Below, piece by piece: positions 28,181-37,282 of a stretch of DNA of 41,710 nt. Within the stretch, counting starts at the first letter, position 1. Each line of letters starts with the position of its first letter. A program made the position numbers and the translations under genes. The notes beneath the pieces are model-generated. The model was not told where the DNA came from. It saw only the letters and a program-made list of their open reading frames with translations, and did not search any database. The DNA comes from Aeromonas molluscorum 848 (lineage in GTDB: Bacteria > Pseudomonadota > Gammaproteobacteria > Enterobacterales > Aeromonadaceae). The stretch spans positions 1 through 41,710 of the forward strand of contig NZ_AQGQ01000013.1 of NCBI RefSeq assembly GCF_000388115.1. Direction: 5' to 3'.

Positions 28181-30529
28181 TCATCGCCTGTCTAGCACCA
28201 GAGGAGATAAGAGGAAAGCGGTAAAGATACCGCCGCTCAGCACCAGACCGAAGCCCGCAATGGCCGGAGTGTGACTCAGGGCCAATAGCCCGAACGCCAG
28301 CTGGGTGGTCAGGTTGGCCAGCAAGATGGCGAGCAGGGTCGAGCGCTGACGATGGGGATCGGCACCGCTGTGGGCAAAGAAGAGCCCGTAGTCGATGCCG
28401 ATGCCAAAGATGAGACTCAGCGCCAGGACCCCGAACAGGGTGAGCGGCTGGCCGCAGGCCGCGAGCAGGGCCAGCCCCGCCCCCAGCGCCAGGACGTTGA
28501 CCAGCAGGACTCGCCCCCCCCTGCGCCAGCCGAGCCGCCAGCCGAGCAACAGGGCGACCAGTCCCATGGCCAATCCCAACAGCTCGGCCAGCTTGATGCG
28601 GTAGTGAGCGAACAGCTGGCTCCACTGAGCCCGCTTATCCTGCCAATAGACGCCAGGCTGGTTCGCGGCCAGGTTTGCCATGGCAGCGGGCGCACTCACC
28701 CCCGAGATCGGCAGCCAGATGGCGACCCGGCCATCGGTCAGGCGGTGCCAGAGCAGACGGCTCCCCTCGCTGACCGGGCTGGCCAGCCACAGCGCGGGCG
28801 TAAGAGGTTGCCAGGGTCTGGCGATCCCCTTGGCCGGTACGCCGGCCTGGTTGAGCGTCGTCACCACCTCGGGCAAGAGCTTGCCAAGGGCGTCGTGATC
28901 CGCCTTTTGCTGCGCCAGGGATGGCAGCCACTGCGCCAGCGAGACAAACCCGGTCAATTGTCCCTGCGCCTTGGCCAGGGTGAGCGTCCGAGTCAGGGCC
29001 TCTAGCCGCTGCAAGACCGCCTCCCCGTCCTCCCCCGTGACCAGGAACCCCAGCATGCCCCCCTGCTGGCCGGTGAGATGCTGGATCTGGCGCTCCTGGG
29101 CTTGCAACTCAACGGGCAGGGGTTGCAGGCGACCAATGTCATCGTCAACCTGCAACCGGTTCAGCCCCGCGACCACCAGCAACAAGCTGATCAGCGGCAG
29201 CCCCCAGCGCAACGTGCGTCGCTCGCGCCACAGCTTGAGCCAGCCGCTCAGCCACACCAATACTGCCGGCTCCTCTTGCGGCAGAGGGCCCAGCCAGAGC
29301 GGAAAGAGACAGACAACGGTCACGAAGGCGGCAGAGAGTCCGACCAGAGCGCACAGCGCCAGCTGCTGCAGGCCGGGGAAGGGCGCCAGCCAGAGCAGGC
29401 CATAGCCGATCAAGGTAGTGAGCAGCGCCAGCCAGAGGCTGGGTAACAGCCGGGCCCGGGTCTGATGAGGGCTCTCCTCGGCCCCATGCAGGCGCCGCTC
29501 GCTGAGAAAATGCAGGCCGTAGTCGATGGCGATGCCGATGAGACTGGTGCTGATCACCAGGGTAAATAGGTGAACCTCGCCAAACCAGATCAGGACGGCC
29601 AGCAGCCCCCAGCCCAGGCCGATAATGATGGGCAGCAGGGCGAGGCAGAGCGCACGGGTCGAACGAAACACCACCCAGATAAGCAGCATCACCCCAATCA
29701 GCGAGCCCAACCCTATGGTGGAAATATCTGCCTGAGCCAGGTTGCTGGCGTGCTGGCTATAAAACAGCGTGCCACGGCGGAGCAGCTCAGCCCCCGGATA
29801 GTGTGCCTTGAGTCTCTGCTCCGCCTCGTCGAGCCGACTCAGCAAGGCACCATTGCGAGCGAGGTCGAAGGCCGAACGGTCCAATTCTGCCCGCAGCAGA
29901 TACCAGCGCCGCCCGCTCTCATCCTGACTCACCAGCCAGTCATGGTCCAGCCGCAAGGCGGTGGCTACCTGACCCTGCACCCCGGCCCGTGTCAGCAGCA
30001 GGGGATCGTTTTGCCACTCGGCGCGCGAGACACCGCCAAAGGGGCTGTAGATCTGGCCGAGTACCCACTGGCTCCAGGCGTGCGGCCCTGCGGCGAGCCG
30101 CTCCCGGCTGACACCATCGAGGCGCTGCCAGGCGTAGTCATGCAGATACGCTTGCCAGGCACCGGCCAGCTCGGGTTGGGCGCCGCGAACGCTACTGAGC
30201 TCGGGCAGCGCCCTCAGGGCATCTGCCCAGCTTTGCGCGGCGATCCGGCCATCCTGACCCGCAGGCAGACTCAGCATCCAGACCAGTTGACCATCAAGCT
30301 GATGCAGCAACCCTTGCTGCAAGGCCGGATCCAGAGAGGATCGCTCACTTTCGGGTAACAGATCCATCAAACTGGTGTTGATGCGGCTATGGGGCAGCAG
30401 ATAGCCCAGTGATGCCAGTGCCAACAGGCAGAGCAGCAGCCAGCCCAGGGCCAGCCTGCGCCAGCTTGCCTCGCTGATGCCGGCGGCAAGGGGTGGCGGT
30501 GGTGGGATGATGGGTAATTTAGGGGGCAA
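28181..30529 (-). CDS. apeM: APE exporter ApeM (MMPL/RND family)
   Basis: This 782-residue protein has two repeats of a lone membrane helix, a periplasmic domain (about 60-245 and 455-620) and five clustered helices. The MMPL/SSD-type sequence IGIAIDYGLHFLSERR in the first half is matched by FGIGIDYGLFFAHSG in the second, each with the membrane Asp that relays protons. It is assigned as the polyene-lipid exporter of the inner membrane. It starts inside the 3' end of apeL (11-base overlap). Export function is inferred from family and cluster. Confidence 0.9.
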   Translation of the reverse strand: MPPKLPIIPPPPPLAAGISEASWRRLALGWLLLCLLALASLGYLLPHSRINTSLMDLLPESERSSLDPALQQGLLHQLDGQLVWMLSLPAGQDGRIAAQSWADALRALPELSSVRGAQPELAGAWQAYLHDYAWQRLDGVSRERLAAGPHAWSQWVLGQIYSPFGGVSRAEWQNDPLLLTRAGVQGQVATALRLDHDWLVSQDESGRRWYLLRAELDRSAFDLARNGALLSRLDEAEQRLKAHYPGAELLRRGTLFYSQHASNLAQADISTIGLGSLIGVMLLIWVVFRSTRALCLALLPIIIGLGWGLLAVLIWFGEVHLFTLVISTSLIGIAIDYGLHFLSERRLHGAEESPHQTRARLLPSLWLALLTTLIGYGLLWLAPFPGLQQLALCALVGLSAAFVTVVCLFPLWLGPLPQEEPAVLVWLSGWLKLWRERRTLRWGLPLISLLLVVAGLNRLQVDDDIGRLQPLPVELQAQERQIQHLTGQQGGMLGFLVTGEDGEAVLQRLEALTRTLTLAKAQGQLTGFVSLAQWLPSLAQQKADHDALGKLLPEVVTTLNQAGVPAKGIARPWQPLTPALWLASPVSEGSRLLWHRLTDGRVAIWLPISGVSAPAAMANLAANQPGVYWQDKRAQWSQLFAHYRIKLAELLGLAMGLVALLLGWRLGWRRGGRVLLVNVLALGAGLALLAACGQPLTLFGVLALSLIFGIGIDYGLFFAHSGADPHRQRSTLLAILLANLTTQLAFGLLALSHTPAIAGFGLVLSGGIFTAFLLSPLVLDRR

Positions 30530-31130
30530 AATGAGCCTCTTGCTCAGGGGAAAGCGGCAGGTTCACCGTCTGCCAGTGAGAGAAGTGGATAAGGGTCTCA
30601 TCCCCTTGCTTATCCACGATCAGCAGCCTGTCCAATTGCTCGCCACCGCTCAAGCCAAGCCGGGCAAACACCTTGTCCAGGGGAGGCGCCAGCGGAGTCA
30701 GGGTCAAGGTCCAGCCCTGCTCGTCCGATTCAAAAGCCAGCTCAAAGTAGCGGGCCAGTGCCTGCTCATCCGAGCCGAACAGTGCCAACAACATCTTGCT
30801 GAACTCGAGCAGTTGGGGGTTATCGATCACCTCGGCGCGCCCCTGACCAACTCGCTGGCTCATGCGCTGGTCGGTGAGACTCAGGCCCAGTTCGAACGGC
30901 GCCTGCTGATGCCACCAGAGCCCCTTGCCACGCACCAACAGCAGATCACCGCTGGCGCGCAGGGGCTGGCTTAAGCCCGCCACCTGCTTCTCCTGCTCAA
31001 ACTGGGCACGCTGGGCCTGATGCTGACTCAGCAACTGGCGCACCTCATCCTGGCTCAGGACCTTGGCCTGCAAACAGACTGGGCTCAGGGCTGCCAACAG
31101 CAGCAGGCTGGCTCGCAACCAGGCCCTCAT
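30519..31130 (-). CDS. apeL: APE periplasmic LolA-like carrier ApeL
   Basis: This 203-residue protein has a signal peptide MRAWLRASLLLLAALSPVCL (cut near LQA|KVL) and then a LolA-type fold: ARAQFEQEKQ-like text (seen as AQRAQFEQEKQVAGLSQPL), SGDLLLVRGKGLWWHQQAPF, and later LIVDKQGDETLIHFSHWQ. LolA-like proteins shield lipids while crossing the periplasm, so it may carry the polyene-lipid from ApeM. The ATG at 31130 overlaps the apeK stop by four bases (ATGA) and starts the signal peptide; a longer in-frame start is not supported. Confidence 0.88.
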   Translation of the reverse strand: MRAWLRASLLLLAALSPVCLQAKVLSQDEVRQLLSQHQAQRAQFEQEKQVAGLSQPLRASGDLLLVRGKGLWWHQQAPFELGLSLTDQRMSQRVGQGRAEVIDNPQLLEFSKMLLALFGSDEQALARYFELAFESDEQGWTLTLTPLAPPLDKVFARLGLSGGEQLDRLLIVDKQGDETLIHFSHWQTVNLPLSPEQEAHFAP

Positions 31131-31552
31131 TCGCTCACTCCGAGCTTGTCGAGCAACACCCGAGGGGAGGCCAGGCACATCTCGCCACTCTCCTTGTTCA
31201 CCGCCACCTGAATACTGTAGCCCTTGCTGGTGCGTGCCCCGCTCAGGAGATCGAACAGCTGGTACTCAATCTTTAGCCGGTTCTGGTACTCACAAAGCCG
31301 GGCTTCGACCCGCACCTTCTGGCCAAAGCGCAGGGGAGCCATGTATTTGAGCCGCAAATCGATGATGGGCCAGAGGTAGCCGGAGGCCTCCATCTGGGGG
31401 TAGTTGTAATCGATCTGTTCAAGCAGGGCACAGCGGGCCAGCTCGATGTAGCGCACATAATGGCCATGCCAGGCGACAGCCATCATGTCCACGTCATGAA
31501 AGGGGATCTCGACCTCTATGCTGTGGCTGATCATCCAGGTTTCACTCTGCAT
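31127..31552 (-). CDS. apeK: APE acyl-ACP/CoA thioesterase ApeK
   Basis: This 141-residue hot-dog thioesterase of the 4HBT type has EIPFHDVDMMAVAWHGHYVRYIE-type sequence (HDVDMMAVAWHGHYVRY near residues 19-35), with the catalytic Asp in HDVD. The ATG at 31552 is chosen because GGAG lies ten bases upstream; an earlier ATG at 31567 is possible. Studied ApeK homologues release or proofread acyl chains. It overlaps the end of the ammonia-lyase gene by 11 bases and couples to apeL. Confidence 0.86.
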   Translation of the reverse strand: MQSETWMISHSIEVEIPFHDVDMMAVAWHGHYVRYIELARCALLEQIDYNYPQMEASGYLWPIIDLRLKYMAPLRFGQKVRVEARLCEYQNRLKIEYQLFDLLSGARTSKGYSIQVAVNKESGEMCLASPRVLLDKLGVSE

Positions 31553-33140
31553 GTGTCTTGTCTCCATAGAGTGGATAGTGGCGGGCCTGCAGCCGGGCGA
31601 TCAGGGCTCTTAGCTCCTGCTCCAGGGGCCTGTCCTCCACCAGAGGGGCATGATGCGCTCGCACCGTCAGCACCATCTCCCGCAAGGCCGGGCTCAGATC
31701 GGCCAGGCTAAGCTGCTGCAAACCGAGGCGCAGCTCGACCCCCTGCACAGCCGCCAGCAGACAGGCGGCACCGACCTGCTCGCTGAGGGTCAGCACCCGC
31801 AGGGCATCCCGCGCCGCTATGGTGCCCATGCTCACCTTGTCCTGATTGTGGCACTCGGTAGATCGGGAGAAGACGCTGGCCGGCATGGTCAGCTTGAGGG
31901 CCTCGGCCGTCCAGGCTGACACCCCGATCTGCACCGCCTTGAAGCCGTGGTTGATCATCTGCCGCTCGCCGCAGGCACCGGAAAGGTTGCTCGGCAGGCC
32001 GCCGTTGAACTTGCTGTCCACCAGCTGGGCCAACTGGCGATCGAGCAGGTCGGCCAGATTGGCCACCGCCGTCTTCATGCTGTCCATGGCCATGGCGATG
32101 TGGCCGCCATAGAAGTGACCGCCGTGCATCACATGCTCGAAATCACCATCGATGAGGGGATTGTCGTTGGCGCTGTTGAGCTCGTTTTCGATGAGCTGAC
32201 GCCACCAGGGCAGGCTGTCGGCCACCACGCCGATGACGTGGGGGGCGCAGCGCAGGGAGTAACGGTCTTGCAACCGGTCGCTGTGGCGCGGCAACTCGCC
32301 GCTTTGCAGATCGCGTCTCAGCCAGGCGGCGATGCCCTGCATGCCGGGATGGGGCTTGGCCGCGAACAGGCGCTCATCGAAGTGGAAGGCGTTGCCCTCC
32401 ATGGCGACGCTGACCAGGGCGGTGATGCGCGTCGCCAGCTTCATCAGATAGTCGGTGCGGGCATAGGCCAGACAAGCGAGCGCCGTCATCACGGACGTGC
32501 CATTCATCAGCGCCAGCCCCTCCTTGGGTCTCAATACCAGGGGGGTGACGCCCAGGGCGTCATAGACCTCGGCCGTGCTCGCCAGCTGGCCATCCCGATA
32601 GAGTTCGCGCTCCCCCACCAGCACGGCGGCCACATAGGAGAGCGGGGTAAGATCGCCGCTGGCACCGACCGACCCCTCTTCGGGAATACGGGGGATCAAG
32701 TCCTGCTCCAGCAACCAGCAGAGCCGCGCAAGCAAAGCCTGGCTGACTCCCGAAACGCCCTGGGTCAGGGAGCAGAGCCTGGTCGCCAACACGGCGCGCC
32801 CGGCCTCAAGACTCAGATCGGCCCCCAGGCCACAGCCGTGGAAACGGGTCAGGTGCAGGGGCAGTTCGGCCACCAGGGCGGGAGGGACGGCCCGGGTTAC
32901 CGAGTCACCATAGCCCGTCGTCACCCCATAAATGACCCCCTCCTCGCTCAACAAGCGATCGAGAAAATCGGCGCCGCGCTGAATACGGGCCCGAAAGGCG
33001 GGATCCGGATTGAGTGTTGGCACGGCCCGCCCTTCGGCCAGGGCGACCACCTGCTCTATGCACAGGGGCCCGGCCCCGAAGGTGACTTGTTGCTGGTCAT
33101 CATCGGCCTTGCGGGTATAGGAGGTATCACTGTTCATCAT
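31542..33140 (-). CDS. Aromatic amino acid ammonia-lyase (HAL/PAL/TAL family) within APE cluster
   Basis: This 532-residue enzyme has the MIO-forming triad Ala160-Ser161-Gly162 in GSVGASGDLTPLSYVA and the catalytic Tyr71 in IYGVTTGYG. At the substrate-selectivity position (around residues 100-101) it has Phe-His in LTRFHGCGLG, where HAL has Ser-His and Rhodobacter TAL has His-Leu. It should deaminate an aromatic amino acid to an aryl acrylate such as cinnamate, coumarate or urocanate, a plausible polyene starter. It sits between apeJ and apeK, overlapping apeJ by 14 bases, so it belongs to the operon. Automated annotation would call it histidine ammonia-lyase, but no hut histidine-degradation genes are nearby. 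Confidence 0.88.
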   Translation of the reverse strand: MMNSDTSYTRKADDDQQQVTFGAGPLCIEQVVALAEGRAVPTLNPDPAFRARIQRGADFLDRLLSEEGVIYGVTTGYGDSVTRAVPPALVAELPLHLTRFHGCGLGADLSLEAGRAVLATRLCSLTQGVSGVSQALLARLCWLLEQDLIPRIPEEGSVGASGDLTPLSYVAAVLVGERELYRDGQLASTAEVYDALGVTPLVLRPKEGLALMNGTSVMTALACLAYARTDYLMKLATRITALVSVAMEGNAFHFDERLFAAKPHPGMQGIAAWLRRDLQSGELPRHSDRLQDRYSLRCAPHVIGVVADSLPWWRQLIENELNSANDNPLIDGDFEHVMHGGHFYGGHIAMAMDSMKTAVANLADLLDRQLAQLVDSKFNGGLPSNLSGACGERQMINHGFKAVQIGVSAWTAEALKLTMPASVFSRSTECHNQDKVSMGTIAARDALRVLTLSEQVGAACLLAAVQGVELRLGLQQLSLADLSPALREMVLTVRAHHAPLVEDRPLEQELRALIARLQARHYPLYGDKTHAE

Positions 33141-34896
33141 GAGTTAGCTGCCAGAAATCGAAGAAGTTGAACCAGTCCAGCGGCGCCCGCAGGCAGTGGT
33201 GTTGCAGCCTGTCCGCATAGGCCTGCACCCAGCGTTGCAGCGCCGCCTCCCGGTTGCTGCGTGGCAGCAGTAGCCGCTCGGCGAAAGGCTCGAAATGGAC
33301 CCGGAAACGGCCCCGTTCCTTGAGGCCGAACATCAGGTAGACAGGGCAGGCGAGCACGCTCGCCAGGGCGAAGGGACCCAGAGGGAAAGGGGCCTGGGCG
33401 CCAAGGAAATCGGCCCAGACTACCCGTTTTTCCCGGGTGACCGAGGTGCGATCCCCGACGATCACCACCCACTCCCCCGCCTCTATCTTCTCCTTGAGCA
33501 AGATGGCGGTGTCGGCCCCCATCTCCTGCACCTGGATGAGGTTGAGACCGGATCCTGGATTGATCTGTTTGAGCAGGGCGTTGAAACGGGCCGCATGACG
33601 GGTGAACACCAGGGCGTTGATGGTGACCTGACCGGCCTGGGTACCGAGTGCCCGGCACAGCTCGAGATCGCCGAGGTGGGAGCCAAGCAGCAGCAGACCA
33701 CGCCCCGAGGCAAGTGCCGCCTCGTGGTGCTCGCGCCCCACCAGCTCGACCTGCTCGGGCACTATGTCGCCGCGCCAGCCCGCCAGCTTGTCCAGGGCCG
33801 CCTCGCCAAAGCGCAGCAAGTGGCGAAAGCTGGATCTCGGCTCAGCAGGCAGACTCACCCCTTGGCTCCTGGCGAACGCTTCGAGCCGGGCCAGATACTG
33901 CTCGGAGGCCTCCCGTTGACGGCGGCCGGTCAGCCAGAAATAGCCGATCACCGGGTAGAGCAGTACCTTGAACCCTCTGCGCCCGAGCAACCGGTAGCTG
34001 ACCAGCATGATCTGCAACCCCAGCAAGCTGCCCCGCTCCGGGGTGCGCGACCAGTGCGCCTTGCCCTGACGCCACAGCCTGGTCAGCCAGCCCTCGGAAC
34101 GGGGACTGTTGCCATGAGAGATGCCCGAACCGGGCGCTTGCCGCGCCCCCCGGAGGCGGGCGGGCCAGCTCAGCAGACGCAGCAACAGATCCCAGAGAAG
34201 GCGACACACCAACCGGGTATGCATCCAGGAGATGTCCAGGTTGTCTTGCCAGAGCCGAAAGTGCGAGCTGCCATCGGCGGGATAGATGACCCGGGTCGGC
34301 ACGAAGCGGGTTTCCACCCCGCGCCAGTGGAGGCGCACCATGATCTCGGTGTCAAAATCCATCCCCTCGCCAAGGGGGACCGCTGCCATCAAGGCGCAGC
34401 TCCCGTCCAGCGGATAGACCCGAAAACCGCACATGCTGTCCTTGATGGCAAAAGAGAGCGTTTCAATCCAGACCCAGACATGGGTGATGTAGCGGCCATA
34501 GAGGCGCCCTTTGGGTACGGTGTCGTCATAGAGCGGGCGGCCCGAGATCAGCGCCTCGGGATGGGCCTCGGCCTCGCGCAGCAGACGCGGCACGTCAGCA
34601 AGATCGTGCTGACCGTCCGCGTCTATCTGCAACCCATGGCTGAAGCCACGCGCCAAGGCAGTCTTGAGCCCCGTCATTACCGCGGCGCCCTTGCCAAGAT
34701 TCCGGGGATGGCGCAGCAGGCTCACCCACGCCTGATGCTCGCGAGCCAAGCCGTCGAGGTCTGCGGCGGCTCCCGGCTCGCTGCCATCGTCGACCAGCAA
34801 GCAAGGCAGCCCCAGGGGGGCCAACGTGGCCAGCACCCCGGCCAGGGGGGCCGAGTGGTTGTAGCAGGGGATGATGATGCAGCAATTCAGGGACAT
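33127..34896 (-). CDS. apeJ: APE glycosyltransferase-acyltransferase fusion ApeJ
   Basis: This 589-residue protein has two parts. The N-terminal family 2 glycosyltransferase (about 1-245) has CCIIIPCYNHSAP, LLVDDGSEP and the metal-binding IDADGQHDLADVP. After a linker, the C-terminal LpxL/HtrB-like acyltransferase (about 300-580) contains LLLGSHLGDLELCR, with the H-x4-E-type catalytic pair, and VIVGDRTSV. It probably builds the lipid to which the polyene is attached. The ATG at 34896 starts the GT fold directly; 65 upstream in-frame residues are unrelated to it. It overlaps the ligase-dehydratase gene by ten bases. Confidence 0.88.
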   Translation of the reverse strand: MSLNCCIIIPCYNHSAPLAGVLATLAPLGLPCLLVDDGSEPGAAADLDGLAREHQAWVSLLRHPRNLGKGAAVMTGLKTALARGFSHGLQIDADGQHDLADVPRLLREAEAHPEALISGRPLYDDTVPKGRLYGRYITHVWVWIETLSFAIKDSMCGFRVYPLDGSCALMAAVPLGEGMDFDTEIMVRLHWRGVETRFVPTRVIYPADGSSHFRLWQDNLDISWMHTRLVCRLLWDLLLRLLSWPARLRGARQAPGSGISHGNSPRSEGWLTRLWRQGKAHWSRTPERGSLLGLQIMLVSYRLLGRRGFKVLLYPVIGYFWLTGRRQREASEQYLARLEAFARSQGVSLPAEPRSSFRHLLRFGEAALDKLAGWRGDIVPEQVELVGREHHEAALASGRGLLLLGSHLGDLELCRALGTQAGQVTINALVFTRHAARFNALLKQINPGSGLNLIQVQEMGADTAILLKEKIEAGEWVVIVGDRTSVTREKRVVWADFLGAQAPFPLGPFALASVLACPVYLMFGLKERGRFRVHFEPFAERLLLPRSNREAALQRWVQAYADRLQHHCLRAPLDWFNFFDFWQLTHDEQ

Positions 34897-36695
34897 AGCG
34901 TCACCCGCCCACTGCTGGCGTGCTCGCCCGCAATCTTGTAGCTGAACAGCAGCTGGCCCTTGTCGGCTTGCCAGGTCAAATGCAGGCAGCACTCCTGACC
35001 CGGGCGCAGCGGACGCTGGAACTTGAGCTGACTCATGCCGCCAAAGGCCCTGTCCAGGCCAAGCAGCTGACCTGCGTAGTGCATGGCCCAATGTACCTGC
35101 GTCACGCCGGGCAGCAGAGGCGCGCCCGGAAAGTGACCGATAAACCAGGGCAACTCGGGATCAAGCCGAAGCCGCAGCACCAGCGCGTCTTGGGTCATGA
35201 CTTGCTCGAGCAGAGTCGGCAGTGTACTGATTTTCATGACGGCTGCGCCTGAGTCGGTCTTGTCCATCTCTTGCCTCGTCGGGTGACATGCTTCGGGCCC
35301 CGCCATCTCCTTGGCAAGCCCTCCATCAAACAGCGCCTTCAGCTCGGACCAGGGGCGCTTGCCCTGACTGCTCAATGGCAATGTCGCCAAGACCCGCACC
35401 CGGCGCGGCAGCGCCACCGGTTCGAGCCAGGGTCGCAACTGCTCACGCAGGGCGATGAGAAAGCGCCCGGGCCCCAGAGTCTGCCACTGCCGTTGCCCTT
35501 CTGAGGTCAGCACCAGCACGGCACCGAGTAGTTGCCGGGCCGCCACCGTCAGGGGCAGCACGGCCGCCTCCTCGACCCAGGACAAGGCCTGCAGCCGGGT
35601 TTCAACCTCATCGAGGGAGATGCGCTTCTCTTCGAGCTTGATGAGGCGATCCCCTCGTCCCAGCAGATGAAAACCCGCCTCTGCCAGTTGAATACGATCG
35701 GCGCAGAGCAGCGGCGCATCATCGGGCAGAAAAGGGGAATGCAGCAGCAAGCGCTCCTCGGCCGCCACCAGGGCCCTGACCCCCGGCATGGGGCACCAGG
35801 GGGTTTGGGGGGCCAGGCTCTGACGCCAGGCGATACCGCCGGTCTCGCTGCTGCCAAATACCTCTATGGGCAGTTGGCCAAACAGCTGACCGGCCCGAGT
35901 CGCATCCGCCAGCGCCAGGGGGCCGCCGGAGGAGACAATCAGGTGGCATCCTGCCCCCCCTATCTCGGGATCGAGCCGGCTAAGGAAGGCAGGAGAGGCG
36001 ATCAGCGCCCAGGGCCCTCGCTGGCCTTTGAGCTGCTCCGGGTAGAGGGTCAGGGTACGAGCGAAAGGGATGCGCAGCACCAGAGGCAACAGGATCCGAA
36101 ACAGCAGGCCATAGATGTGCTGGTGACTGACGCTCGCCAGCAGGTGAGTACCGACTAACCGCTGACCCCAAAGCGTCATCAACACGCGCAACTCGGCCTC
36201 GAGTTGATGCCATGACTTGGGGATGGCCTTGGGGGCACCGGTCGAGCCTGAGGTGAACAGCGTCAGTTGCAAACGGCTGGGGGCATGCCAGCGCTGCGTC
36301 GGGATCTCATGCGCTCCATCCGTCAGGGGCAGACGCAACCAGGGATGCTCGCTCCCCTCCCCCAACTGCGGGCTATCGGTCAATATGCCGTCAAAACCCG
36401 CCCCGAGTTCGGCCAGGGCAGCCGGACGCTGATGACCGGGCAGCACGGCCTCACGCCCCGACAAGGCGCAGGCGAGCAGCGCCTGAGCAAACAGCAGGCT
36501 GTCGTCAAAACAGAGCGCCCAGCGCGCTGCCGATGAGCTGGCGAGCACGCCCGCCAACGCCTCGGCGCCGCATCTCAGCTCACCGAAATGGCTATCTCCC
36601 TGGGGGCCGAACGCCACCAGCTCCTCGTCTCCCCGCGCCCAGATGGCGGCGAGCAAGTCCTGGCAAGGCGCGCCAGTGTGGAGAGCATCACTCAT
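34887..36695 (-). CDS. APE acyl-ACP ligase-dehydratase fusion (ApeH-ApeI)
   Basis: This 602-residue chain joins two functions. Residues 1-455 are an AMP-forming adenylating enzyme: TLFTSGSTGAPKAIPKSW (146-162), VFGSSETGG (279-287), GRGDRLIKLEEKRIS (346-360), and a Lys-containing QGKRPWSEL near the end. After a linker (about 456-487), a hot-dog dehydratase domain begins MKISTLPTLLEQVM and carries WFIGHFPGAPLLPGV with the catalytic His521. The ligase should load the aryl starter onto ACP; the dehydratase should act with ApeP. The start at 36695 overlaps the apeG stop by one base (TGATG). In the C-to-R order, H and I are counted as separate genes elsewhere, so this appears fused. Confidence 0.87.
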   Translation of the reverse strand: MSDALHTGAPCQDLLAAIWARGDEELVAFGPQGDSHFGELRCGAEALAGVLASSSAARWALCFDDSLLFAQALLACALSGREAVLPGHQRPAALAELGAGFDGILTDSPQLGEGSEHPWLRLPLTDGAHEIPTQRWHAPSRLQLTLFTSGSTGAPKAIPKSWHQLEAELRVLMTLWGQRLVGTHLLASVSHQHIYGLLFRILLPLVLRIPFARTLTLYPEQLKGQRGPWALIASPAFLSRLDPEIGGAGCHLIVSSGGPLALADATRAGQLFGQLPIEVFGSSETGGIAWRQSLAPQTPWCPMPGVRALVAAEERLLLHSPFLPDDAPLLCADRIQLAEAGFHLLGRGDRLIKLEEKRISLDEVETRLQALSWVEEAAVLPLTVAARQLLGAVLVLTSEGQRQWQTLGPGRFLIALREQLRPWLEPVALPRRVRVLATLPLSSQGKRPWSELKALFDGGLAKEMAGPEACHPTRQEMDKTDSGAAVMKISTLPTLLEQVMTQDALVLRLRLDPELPWFIGHFPGAPLLPGVTQVHWAMHYAGQLLGLDRAFGGMSQLKFQRPLRPGQECCLHLTWQADKGQLLFSYKIAGEHASSGRVTLCP

Positions 36696-37282
36696 CAGGC
36701 AAAACCCCGCTTGACCCGCAGCCGCACCAGGTACTCCCCGCCCATCAAGAGTCCCATCAGCAGGTAACTGATCAAGCCGTTGTAGAGGCTCCACAGAGCC
36801 AGGTCTCCGTGCCAGATGGTGGCGGCGGCAAGCGCGCCGTTGACCACGAAGAAACCGCACCAGACCTGGGTCACGGTGCGGGTGTAACGCACTCCCGCCA
36901 GCGGCAGATCAGGATCGGTCAGGCGGGCAAGCCGCTCAACCAGACTCATGGGCTGGGTCAGGCTCCAACCAAACAGGCAAAGCAGCGCCAGAGAGACGGC
37001 CAGGGGATAATAGAGCAGCCAGTGCTGGGCCGAAAAGATGGCACTCAAGCCCGTCAGCAGCAGGCCAACACAGGCGAGCAGGCGGCCGAGCAGCAGCCAC
37101 TCGCGCACCGGGGAAACACCGGGCAGCAGCCGCAGGGCAAAGGTGACCAGCAAGATGGCCAGCAGGGCGGAGCCACCCCAATGGGTCAGCCCCCAATAGA
37201 CGGCCAGGGGATAGGTCAGCAGCAGCCCCCCTGCCAGCAGGGAGAGCAGCCGCAGCATGGGTCTGGCCTTGGGATCAGGCAT
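36695..37282 (-). CDS. apeG: APE membrane protein ApeG (COG4648)
   Basis: This 195-residue protein has about six hydrophobic segments, starting LLSLLAGGLLLTYPLAVYWG, and ends with the basic tail EYLVRLRVKRGFA. It has the character of the COG4648 membrane proteins found in APE loci. No catalytic motif can be seen; a role in anchoring the biosynthetic complex at the inner membrane or in lipid handling is possible but unproven. The ATG overlaps the apeF stop by eight bases. Confidence 0.83.
   Translation of the reverse strand: MPDPKARPMLRLLSLLAGGLLLTYPLAVYWGLTHWGGSALLAILLVTFALRLLPGVSPVREWLLLGRLLACVGLLLTGLSAIFSAQHWLLYYPLAVSLALLCLFGWSLTQPMSLVERLARLTDPDLPLAGVRYTRTVTQVWCGFFVVNGALAAATIWHGDLALWSLYNGLISYLLMGLLMGGEYLVRLRVKRGFA

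Noticed and set aside
31542-33140. Histidine-degradation gene hutH linked to the hut genes at the left end
   Set aside because: The hut genes at 1-3751 are haem utilisation, unrelated to histidine utilisation despite the shared name, and no hutU, hutI or hutG is present.
31947-33170. 407-codon rightward open frame opposite the ammonia-lyase
   Set aside because: Low-complexity His/Gln/Gly composition and no start signals; the leftward MIO-enzyme is clearly the real gene.
33295-34941. 548-codon rightward open frame opposite apeJ
   Set aside because: Rich in Gln, Pro, Arg and Gly with no domain. It is an antisense shadow of a strongly supported gene with intact GT2 and acyltransferase motifs.
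34897-35091. 65-residue extension of apeJ
   Set aside because: It is another frame of the dehydratase end of the upstream gene; the GT2 fold begins at the ATG at 34896.
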